Shown here: in pieces, positions 25,901-32,449 of the stretch
Numbering within the stretch: the first letter of the stretch is position 1
How the letters are laid out: every line of letters begins with the position of its first letter
NCBI GenBank assembly: GCA_021807675.1
Contig: JAKBCR010000018.1
Location: 1-37,101, forward strand
DNA length: 37,101 nucleotides
Origin: Pseudomonadota bacterium
Lineage (GTDB): Bacteria > Pseudomonadota > Gammaproteobacteria > Steroidobacterales > Steroidobacteraceae
Direction: 5' to 3'
Program-made: the position numbers and the translations under genes
Notes under the pieces: generated by a model
What the model was told of the DNA's origin: nothing
Database searches by the model: none
The model's input: only the letters and a program-made list of their open reading frames with translations

Positions 25901-26410
25901 GTGTTGATGCTCCGCTGTACGCAGCGTGTGCGAAAACGGCTGCGGCTGCCGGAACAGCTCCCGGAAGCCCCCGCGTCAACTGGTGCCCTCGGGGACTGGT
26001 ACGTTCATCTCGTGCGTTTTGGCCGATCCGAATTCGCCATCGTGACCAGCGAGCGTTGCCTGCTCACGATGCTGCTCCCTGCGCGCGAACTGCGCACGAG
26101 TCTGGTACCCAATCTCCACGTGTCACTGCGGAGTCTCCTCGAGCGGCTGGATGTTCCGGAGCAGCAGGTTGGCCGTGAACTCGATGCCATGCAGCCGGTC
26201 AGCTTCGCTCGCGCGACCAATCGCCGCGTGCTCGGCTCTATGAACGATCTCGCATTCCAGGCGAGCCATCATCTGGCCCATGGCGGTGATCTGGCAACGC
26301 TTGCGGAGCGTCTTGCACATACCCCCATGTCTGCGATCGGAGAGGCGCCGGGGCATTTAGGTTTCCCGGATATGCTTGCCCGCGCTCTGCGTGCCGGCAG
26401 CGTGGCATAG
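25901..26410 (+). CDS. DUF6933-like protein
   Basis: The protein is 169 residues from GTG 25901 (ATG 25907 is an alternative). MLRCTQRVRKRLRLP, GDWYVHLVRFGRSEFAIVTSERCLLTMLLPAREL and NRRVLGSMNDLAFQA fit a family of small cytoplasmic proteins of unknown function (DUF6933), often found beside mobile or TA genes. It has no membrane segment or catalytic motif. It starts 12 bp after the TA relic and probably shares its promoter. Confidence 0.6.
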   Translation: MLMLRCTQRVRKRLRLPEQLPEAPASTGALGDWYVHLVRFGRSEFAIVTSERCLLTMLLPARELRTSLVPNLHVSLRSLLERLDVPEQQVGRELDAMQPVSFARATNRRVLGSMNDLAFQASHHLAHGGDLATLAERLAHTPMSAIGEAPGHLGFPDMLARALRAGSVA

Positions 26411-26475
26411 GGCGGGTATTGGTTCTGGGGCGACCCTACGCTTCCCAATCGCAATGAGCACCGCGAAAATCGGGG

Positions 26476-26522
26476 TTGGCGCCTGTTCTCAATTGTGGTA
26501 CGATCGTTCTCAATATGAGAAC
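26476..26522 (+). promoter_or_regulatory. Promoter with palindromic operator over the MNT-gene start codon
   Basis: Candidate -35 TTGGCG (26476-26481) and -10 TACGAT (26499-26504) are spaced 17 bp, so transcription would begin within a few bases of ATG 26515 (near leaderless). GTTCTCA-ATA-TGAGAAC (26506-26522) is a perfect 7-bp inverted repeat covering the start codon. A half-site copy GTTCTCAAT at 26485-26493 sits exactly 21 bp (two helical turns) upstream. This is the expected layout for autorepression by the winged-HTH protein it precedes. Confidence 0.7.
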
Positions 26523-27132
26523 TGTAGACGTCCAGCCTGTCGAGCTGCTGTTCGGCCTGTATCGCCGGCGGGTGCTGTCGCTCCTGCTGCTAAGGCCCGA
26601 TGAGAGCTTTTATGTGCGCGAAATCGGGCGCTTGACCGGAGTACCTGCGGGTCCGCTTCATCGCGAGCTCAGGGCGCTCACGGGGGCTGGACTCCTGAGT
26701 CGCCGAGCCTCGGGAAACCAAGTCCTTTATCAAGCATCACGCGATTGTCCGATATTCCAGGAGCTCGCAGGGGTTTTCCGGAAGACAGCGGGGCTTGCGG
26801 ATGTGCTGCGCGAGTCTCTGCGCCCGGTTGCGGGCGAGATCGATCTCGCATTCGTATTCGGATCGGTTGCGCAGGGCAAGGAAAAGTCGACGAGCGACAT
26901 TGATTTGATGGTCGTCGGTTCGGTGCCGTTCGAGAACGTTGTGGAAGCGGGTCATCTTGCACGCGAGCGGCTCGGCCGCGAGGTCAACCCAGTCGTCATG
27001 TCCAAGGAAGCCTTTCGGTTAAAGCGGCGGACAAGAGACCGCTTCGTTTCGCGCGTGTTGAAGGAGCCGAAGATCTTCGTCATTGGAGACGCCGGTGAGC
27101 TTGGAAAACCTACTGAAGATCGGGCAGCTTAA
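26515..27132 (+). CDS. Winged-HTH / MNT-type nucleotidyltransferase (antitoxin-like)
   Basis: ATG 26515 gives 205 residues. Residues about 5-80 form a winged helix (VLSLLLLRPDESFYVREIG, LHRELRALTGAGLLSRR). Residues about 100-190 are a minimal nucleotidyltransferase fold with FVFGSVAQGKEKSTSDIDLMVVG (Gly116-Ser and the D-I-D near 128), the metal-binding signature of MNT proteins. Known MntA antitoxins AMPylate HEPN toxins; here an added DNA-binding domain suggests combined repressor and modifier. The downstream HEPN-like gene overlaps its 3' end by 38 nt. Confidence 0.8.
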   Translation: MRTVDVQPVELLFGLYRRRVLSLLLLRPDESFYVREIGRLTGVPAGPLHRELRALTGAGLLSRRASGNQVLYQASRDCPIFQELAGVFRKTAGLADVLRESLRPVAGEIDLAFVFGSVAQGKEKSTSDIDLMVVGSVPFENVVEAGHLARERLGREVNPVVMSKEAFRLKRRTRDRFVSRVLKEPKIFVIGDAGELGKPTEDRAA

Positions 27133-27547
27133 GCCTCACGCCCCGGACGCGGCAGAAATTGAGCGGCTGCTAATTGCAGCGTGCCGAAATCTGCGTGATG
27201 CAGGCGTTACGAGCATCAGCCCTGAAACGCGCTTTGACGCGGCGTACAAGGCCATTATGCAGAGCGCGCTGGCCGCACTGATGATGCACGGTTACAGGCC
27301 CGAAACAAACCGACCGGGCCACCACATGACCGTTATCCAGAGTCTGCCGCTAACTATTGGCCTCGAATCCAAGCGACTCATCGTGCTGGACACGTTACGG
27401 CGGCAAAGGAACGTAGCGGACTACACGGGTGATGACGTCGACGCAACGACCGCAGAGCACTGCATTACTGAGGCAGGACGGCTGATCGAGGATGTAGCGG
27501 CCTGGCGCGCGTCGAAACGGCCCGATCTCGTCCCGCAGAAGCGGTGA
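27095..27547 (+). CDS. HEPN-like protein (putative toxin partner of the MNT protein)
   Basis: GTG 27095 with GGAG upstream gives 150 residues; TTG 27083 is an alternative. It is predicted all-helical, with RFDAAYKAIMQSALAALMMHGY, a histidine pair in RPGHHMTVIQSL, and LRRQRNVADYTG near 103-112. R-N-x-x-D-Y resembles the active-site helix of HEPN families, though the canonical final His of RX4-6H is not seen. The overlap with the MNT gene and 4-bp overlap with the next frame indicate strong coupling. A ribonuclease-type toxin role is inference. Confidence 0.65.
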   Translation: MSLENLLKIGQLKPHAPDAAEIERLLIAACRNLRDAGVTSISPETRFDAAYKAIMQSALAALMMHGYRPETNRPGHHMTVIQSLPLTIGLESKRLIVLDTLRRQRNVADYTGDDVDATTAEHCITEAGRLIEDVAAWRASKRPDLVPQKR

Positions 27548-27573
27548 TGAGCGATTGTGCAGCGTCAGTAAGC

Positions 27574-27951
27574 ATGAAAGACCTAAGGCCGATCCGGAAT
27601 GAGAGGGACTACGACCATGCGCTTGCAGAGGTTGAAGAGTTCTGGGGCGCAAAGGCTGGCACGCCCAAGGGCGACCGCCTCGATATTCTTACGACTCTCA
27701 TCGAGGCGTATGAGACCGAGTACTGTCCGATGGATCCGCCCGAGCTGATCGAGGCGATCAAGTTTCGGATGGAGCAGCAAGGGCTGACACGCAAGCACCT
27801 GGAAGAGATCCTTGGCGCCCGGACCCGTGTCTCGGAGGTGCTCAATCGCAAGCGCGGCCTGTCCATCAGCATGGTCCGCGCGCTGCTCGACAAGCTGGGA
27901 ATCTCTGCGGAGATTCTCATTCGGGCAATTGGCGGGCCGAAGACCGTCTGA
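27574..27951 (+). CDS. HigA-like Xre-family antitoxin / regulator
   Basis: From ATG 27574 (MKDLRPIRNERDYDHALAEV) the product is 125 residues. In-frame ATGs at 27544 (ATGA overlap with the HEPN stop) and 27547 are alternatives. GTPKGDRLDILTTLIEAYE and the helix-turn-helix GLTRKHLEEILGARTRVSEV followed by LNRKRGLSISMVRALLDKLG match the HigA family (COG5499). No HigB toxin precedes it; its immediate neighbour is the HEPN-like gene. It is either an orphan or a third component. Confidence 0.8.
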   Translation: MKDLRPIRNERDYDHALAEVEEFWGAKAGTPKGDRLDILTTLIEAYETEYCPMDPPELIEAIKFRMEQQGLTRKHLEEILGARTRVSEVLNRKRGLSISMVRALLDKLGISAEILIRAIGGPKTV

Positions 27952-27963
27952 GCACGCCCGCGC

Positions 27964-28033
27964 TCAGTGCAAATTCAGTGCAGTGATGTACTCGCACGCA
28001 CTCGTTGGCGCACTTCTTGACGCGTTCAGTGCG
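27964..28033 (+). other. Candidate integrase arm-type sites, right end
   Basis: CAGTGCA occurs at 27965-27971 and within TCAGTGCAGTG at 27975-27985, with CAGTGCG at 28027-28033. The 11-mer is identical to one beside attL. No coding sequence is visible between 27952 and attR. Confidence 0.45.
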
Positions 28034-28109
28034 AGCGGCGGGTTCGGTAAATCAAGCACTTACGAGATGGCGCATGGCGCCTGTTGTAGTCGTGGCGAGC
28101 ACCCAACAC

Positions 28110-28160
28110 GACTTTTAATCCGCTGGTCGACGGTTCGATTCCGTCACGCCCCAATTAAAA
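28110..28160 (+). repeat. attR: second 51-bp copy of the tRNA-Lys 3' end
   Basis: It is identical to 25138-25188 over 51 bases and diverges on both sides. It lacks the tRNA 5' half, so it is not a functional tRNA gene. Confidence 0.93.
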
Positions 28161-28161
28161 T

Positions 28162-28435
28162 ATCGTCAAATGGTGGGCTGAGCAGTTCGCGGGTCTCGCC
28201 TTGACCGAGATCACCGCCGATGCCATCTCCCAGGCCCGCGACCGGCTCGCGGTCGAGACGTTCACGCGGGGCAAGCCGAGTGGCCGGCGCTGCATACGCT
28301 CGTTTTGCTCGCGATCACGACTGGCGCCAGAAAGGGCGAGTTGATCCGGCTCATTTGGACGGATGTCGATCCAAAAAAAGGGCGGGCGCTGGTGCGCGAG
28401 ACGAAGAACGACGAGCAGCGCACGCTGGAAGAAAG
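28162..28435 (+). pseudogene. Middle fragment of a tyrosine recombinase, frameshifted
   Basis: Directly after attR, codons 28162-28278 read VKWWAEQFAGLALTEITADA and RDRLAVETFTRGKP (core-binding domain). A deletion with frame change at about 28275 then joins to EWPALHTLVLLAITTGARKG, ELIRLIWTDVD and RALVRETKNDEQRTL. This is the start of the catalytic domain, with the first catalytic Arg (GARKGEL) and the Lys (ETKN). About 90 residues between the two blocks and the C-terminal HxxR/Tyr part are missing. There is no 5' end. Confidence 0.75.
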
Positions 28436-28479
28436 GCTTCAAATCAGGCTCCTTCAGCACCGCAACGCCTGTCGTCCCG

Positions 28480-29181
28480 GGGACAGACAACGCCTTCGGC
28501 GATGAGAAGGCCAATGGTGGAGAGGTCGGCATCAAGGGCCGCGTCCTGCAGGGCCGGATGCAGTTCGATACCACCGGTTTCTACTACAATTTCACGGGAC
28601 TTCAGGTCGGGGTGATCCCTCCGCCGAGTGGTGGCGTGCCCGTGATCCAGACCATCAATGCCGCCACGGCGCGCACCTACGGTGTCGATTTCGACGTCGC
28701 ATACCTGCCGCGGTTCATGACGGGACTTACGCTGCACGCCTCCGTGGAGTGGGACAAGGCGAGGTATCTGAAATTCACCAACGCGCCGTGCTGGGGTGGG
28801 CAGACGATCGCCGAGGGGTGTAGCCAGGAGTTCAATCCCGCCGTCGCCGCCTTGATCGTCGGCCCAACGGGCCAGAGCGTTCCCACGGTCGGGGCCTACA
28901 CGGCCCAGAATCTCTCGGGCACCCCGCTCATCCGCGCTCCCGACTGGGACGCGACCGTCGGGTTCAACTTGTGGGAGGTGCCGGCGATCGGCCGGGACCT
29001 GAACGATGTGCTCACCTCGGGGCAGTGCGATTCCGCGCCTTTCAAGACCGGTGCGACGGTGCCGAATCCGTCCGGGTTTGCGGGCCGGTCCACCCTGGGG
29101 ATCGATCCATCGTCGTGCTTCGTCGATCCGGGACGGGAAGTGTGGCTGCAGGTGACGGTGCGGCCGCTCGCGGGCAGATGA
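28480..29181 (+). pseudogene. C-terminal fragment of a TonB-dependent receptor
   Basis: The reading frame shows barrel strands typical of TonB-dependent receptors: ANGGEVGIKGRVLQGRMQFD, TTGFYYNFTGLQV, ARTYGVDFDVAYLP, LTLHASVEWDKARYLKF, and PCWGGQTIAEGC. LIRAPDWDATVGFNLW then follows, and the terminal strand GREVWLQVTVRPLAGR. TonB box, plug and most of the barrel are absent. The region between FNLWEVPAIG and the last strand also looks shortened. The open frame is fused upstream to integrase-derived sequence and has no credible start. Confidence 0.75.
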
Positions 29182-29190
29182 GGGTCATGA

Positions 29191-29218
29191 GCCCGACCGT
29201 GCAAAGGCACGGTCGGGC
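29191..29218. terminator. Perfect 12-bp hairpin between convergent transcripts
   Basis: GCCCGACCGTGC, loop AAAG, GCACGGTCGGGC forms a perfect 12-bp stem, 7 bp from the EAL-gene stop. It lacks a U-tract but sits where a bidirectional terminator is expected. Confidence 0.6.
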
Positions 29219-29225
29219 GGTGTGA

Positions 29226-31610
29226 TCAACCGGACTCCGTGCTGTCCTCGGTGATGATTCCGGCCGGCAGGATGAGCGTCGGCGAGTCGTCCTGGCCGGC
29301 TTGAAGCTCCCCCGGCGCGAGCACGCCACCGCTGCAGGCACCGAGACACTGCAGGGCATCCTCCGCCTCGACCGGGGCGCAGAAGAAATTCCCCTGGCCG
29401 AAGTGACAGCCCATCTCCTCCAGAGACTTGGCGATGGCCTCCGATTCGACCACCTCGGCGATGGGCGTGAGTCCGAGGCTCGAGGCGAGCTGCACCATCG
29501 CCGCTGCGAGGCTCGCGCCGCCATGTTGCGCGGGGCTCGCGCCGACCCAGGGGCGGTCGATCTTGACGTAATCGAACGGGAAGAGCTGCAAGTGATTGAG
29601 CGAGGAGTAGCCGGTGCCGAAGTCATCGAGCATCAGCTCGACACCGGTATGGCGCAGCCGCTCGAGCGTCTCCCGCGCGGCCACGACGTCGCTGATGAGC
29701 CCGCCTTCGGTGAGCTCGAATTTGAGCGTCTGCGGCGGTATGGCCGTCTCGGCCAGCTGGCGTGAGACATAGTCGCTGAGCTCCGGGTCGCGCAGCGCCG
29801 CCGCTGACAGGTTGACGCTCAAATAGAAATCCGTTCCGGGCGCGAGGCGCCGCCGCCACTCTCTGGCGAGCATGCAGACGCTGCGAATCGTCCAGCGCGT
29901 GATGGGCACGATGATTCCGGTTTCCTCGGCGACAGCCAGGAACTTCTCCGGTGCCAACGTGCCTTCTATCGGGTGAGCCCAGCGCAGCAGCGCCTCCGCG
30001 CCCACCGCCCGTCGGCTGCGCAGCGCCACGATGGGCTGGAATAGGAGTCTGAGCTCACGACGCTCCAGTGCGACATAGAGGTCAGCCTCCAGGCTGACGA
30101 GACTCGCCGCATCGCCCCCCATGGAGGGGGAGTAGGCGATGCTCGTAACTTCCTCCTGCCGCTTCGCCACGGACAGCGCGACTTCCGCCTCGCGCATGAG
30201 CTGCTCCGCGCGCTGCGGCCAGCTCTCGAGGCAGCTCATCCCGATTCGGGCGGTGATCGCCAGATGGTGTCTGCGCAACTCGAACGGTGCCTGTAATGCC
30301 GCCTGCAACTCGCTTGCCAGACGCGGCGCCGCTTCGCTCGAGCCCAGATCCCGCACGAGCAGAGCGAACCGATCGCCGCTCCAGCGGGCGAGCACGCTCG
30401 AGGAGGGAACCGCGCGCTGGAACCGGCGGCCGGCCTGGACCATCAGCTCATCGCCGGCCGCGTGGCCGAGCGTCTCGTTGATGAGCTGGAAGCGGTCGAT
30501 GGCGATCAGGAAGACTCCGAGGGTCCGGCCGCGGCGCGCGCGCAGCTCGCGCAGGGCGCGATCGAGCTGCTCCATGAAGTAGTAGCGATTCGGCAGCCCG
30601 GTGAATGCGTCATGGAAGCGCGCGCGGTCGACGCTCTGCTGCAGGCTCTCGCGCTGCTCGATTTCGCGCACGAGGCGCTGGTTGGCGGAATGCAGCTGGC
30701 GCCGCGTGGCTGCAAGCGAGGCGCGCAGCCGAATGGTGCGGTGCGTGACATCGTGAGTCGTGAATGTCAGGAGCCAGGCGAGGAGGAGGAGCAGTCCGAC
30801 ATCCGTCGCGAGCGTGCGCGTGGGATACCAGCCCCCATGAGGGCGAACCTGGAAAGCGAGCGTAGCGCGCGAGGCGAACGCGAACCCGGGAGGCGCGCGA
30901 ATCACACTTGCCGCTGGCTCGCTGAGCGCAGTGATTCTCGAGCCCGCGAATGTCCGGGCATACCCACCCGCGGGATCGGTCTGCACGAGCGCGAAATCGT
31001 AGCCGGCAGCTACCGCGCGCATGATCCCGGCGCGCGTCAACAGGCGATCGAGATCCGCGTAGGCGACGGCCCAGCCCCCAAGGGAGGTGGAGCCGGCCGT
31101 GATCGGGTGATCCAGTGGCGCGCGTGCCGCGATGAGCCAGTCGCTGCCCTCGCGCACCGGTCCGAGCAAGGCCGCGGAGGGCGCGCGGTGGGCGGCGGCG
31201 CCGGCCCGCCACTCGGACACGATCGCCTTCGCCGCGGCGGCACTGGCGGGGCTCGAGGCGAGAATGCTCCCGTCGGTGGCCCATTCGAACACCTTGAACG
31301 CCGGCTTGGACGGCGGGTCCGATCGGGACGGCCGGCTCGGCGCAGGCGTGCGCAGAGGGCGTGTGCCCGTGGGCAAAAGGATGCCGTGAGAGGCATTGGA
31401 GGCACCAATCGCGAGCTCATCGAGCTGATGCTCGATCGCCTTGGCGCAGCGCGCGGCGGCCGCCTGTGCTGCACCGCGAGACTCCTCGGCACGCTGTTGC
31501 ACGCTCAGGAAGATGAGCCGGGAGCCTGCGGCCGCCACTGTCAAGAACACGAGCAGCGCCGGAAGCCAGGTCGAATGGCGTCTGAGCGTCAGCGGCAGGC
31601 GCAGGCTCAT
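29226..31610 (-). CDS. Membrane sensor with degenerate GGDEF and EAL domains (likely c-di-GMP phosphodiesterase)
   Basis: The 794-residue protein has TM1 at about 15-36, a periplasmic sensor region of about 230 residues, and TM2 at about 262-282. A short coiled coil leads to GGDEF at about 330-500 and EAL at about 520-770. The GGDEF signature reads SGDRF (near 411), so cyclase activity is unlikely. The EAL domain keeps FQPIVAL, AEALLRW (near 537), NLSAAAL, LDDFGTGYSSLNHL (near 661) and EVVES, consistent with active c-di-GMP hydrolysis. It is the last gene of the minus-strand operon and overlaps the upstream gene by ATGA. Confidence 0.9.
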   Translation of the reverse strand: MSLRLPLTLRRHSTWLPALLVFLTVAAAGSRLIFLSVQQRAEESRGAAQAAAARCAKAIEHQLDELAIGASNASHGILLPTGTRPLRTPAPSRPSRSDPPSKPAFKVFEWATDGSILASSPASAAAAKAIVSEWRAGAAAHRAPSAALLGPVREGSDWLIAARAPLDHPITAGSTSLGGWAVAYADLDRLLTRAGIMRAVAAGYDFALVQTDPAGGYARTFAGSRITALSEPAASVIRAPPGFAFASRATLAFQVRPHGGWYPTRTLATDVGLLLLLAWLLTFTTHDVTHRTIRLRASLAATRRQLHSANQRLVREIEQRESLQQSVDRARFHDAFTGLPNRYYFMEQLDRALRELRARRGRTLGVFLIAIDRFQLINETLGHAAGDELMVQAGRRFQRAVPSSSVLARWSGDRFALLVRDLGSSEAAPRLASELQAALQAPFELRRHHLAITARIGMSCLESWPQRAEQLMREAEVALSVAKRQEEVTSIAYSPSMGGDAASLVSLEADLYVALERRELRLLFQPIVALRSRRAVGAEALLRWAHPIEGTLAPEKFLAVAEETGIIVPITRWTIRSVCMLAREWRRRLAPGTDFYLSVNLSAAALRDPELSDYVSRQLAETAIPPQTLKFELTEGGLISDVVAARETLERLRHTGVELMLDDFGTGYSSLNHLQLFPFDYVKIDRPWVGASPAQHGGASLAAAMVQLASSLGLTPIAEVVESEAIAKSLEEMGCHFGQGNFFCAPVEAEDALQCLGACSGGVLAPGELQAGQDDSPTLILPAGIITEDSTESG

Positions 31611-32449
31611 GAGGACGAGGTCCCCCCGTGCAGCGTGCAGACCACCGTAAGGGTGATGCGTCTCTGACCCGCTACCTTCAGATAGTCGGCGAGGATAGAC
31701 CAGTCGGTGTGGGAGAAGTCTTTCGTGATCCCGACATAACCTTCACGCAGCTGCGGCGCCGGCCCGGTCAATCCCGTGTAGAGGTTGACGACCGGCGGCG
31801 CCACGTGGCCGATCGCGCCGCCGAGCAGCCAATTCACCGAGCTGCCATAGTGATCGATGCGCACCGTCTCGAGCTCGGTGCCGAGATTTCCCGTGACCGA
31901 TCGCGCATAGGAGACCGTCGTCTGCAGGTGCGGGGTCCACAGGAACCCGATGGCGAGCTTGGGCAGGGCGCCATGCGTCGTGTCGACATCGAACTGGCGG
32001 GCCGAGAGCTGCACCAGGAGCTTCCCGCCGAAGGTGCCGGCCACCCCCGCGCCTTCCACATCGTAATCGAAGCGGCGCAGCCCTCGGAATGAGCCGATAT
32101 CGCCCCTGCCGATGTGCGCTTCGCCGGAGAAGGTCCACTTCATGCTCGCGCTGCCGGCGCTCACCGAGCCGGTGAGCGAGCCAAACGCCCAATGGGCGTT
32201 GGCGAGCGTCTGGTATTCGCCACCGGCTCCGAGGACTCCGGCGCTGAAATCGTGCAGGAAGGTGAGCGAGCCGCCCCCTCCGCCGCTCGCGCCTGTCAAT
32301 GTCGAGCCATTGGCGCTCAGGACGAGACTGTTCGCCGAGGGGCTCGGCGGTGCGGCGGGGGCGGTCGAGGAATCGACTGCGCAGGTGGGGTACGGTGCGA
32401 GCCAGGCTGCCGCGAGAGCGACGAGGGGTGTGTAGCGCAAGGGTCTCAT
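31607..32449 (-). CDS. Predicted outer-membrane beta-barrel protein
   Basis: The 280-residue protein begins with a signal peptide (LVALAAAWLAPYPTCA before VDSS). A Ser/Pro/Gly-rich low-complexity region (about 28-60, ending in GGGGG) precedes about ten alternating amphipathic strands (SMKWTFSGEAHIG, GKLLVQLSARQFDVD, QTTVSYARSVTG, EGYVGITKDFSHTDWSILAD). It ends in TLHGGTSSS rather than an aromatic residue. No family was recognised. Overlaps of 4 bp with both neighbours place it firmly in the operon. Confidence 0.65.
   Translation of the reverse strand: MRPLRYTPLVALAAAWLAPYPTCAVDSSTAPAAPPSPSANSLVLSANGSTLTGASGGGGGSLTFLHDFSAGVLGAGGEYQTLANAHWAFGSLTGSVSAGSASMKWTFSGEAHIGRGDIGSFRGLRRFDYDVEGAGVAGTFGGKLLVQLSARQFDVDTTHGALPKLAIGFLWTPHLQTTVSYARSVTGNLGTELETVRIDHYGSSVNWLLGGAIGHVAPPVVNLYTGLTGPAPQLREGYVGITKDFSHTDWSILADYLKVAGQRRITLTVVCTLHGGTSSS

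Larger units (their letters stand above)
25138..28160 (+). mobile_element. Degenerate integrative element in tRNA-Lys
   Basis: About 3.0 kb is bounded by perfect 51-bp att repeats. It holds a truncated integrase next to attL, a relic toxin-antitoxin locus, a DUF6933-like gene and a winged-HTH/MNT, HEPN, HigA-like trio. CAGTGCA motifs near both ends look like integrase arm sites. The interior has more A+T-rich stretches than the flanking 65%+ GC chromosome. With the integrase broken it cannot move by itself. Confidence 0.85.

Noticed and set aside
28363-29181. 272-codon frame as an intact gene
   Set aside because: The first part is frameshifted integrase sequence and the rest is only the end of a TonB receptor; there is no proper start.
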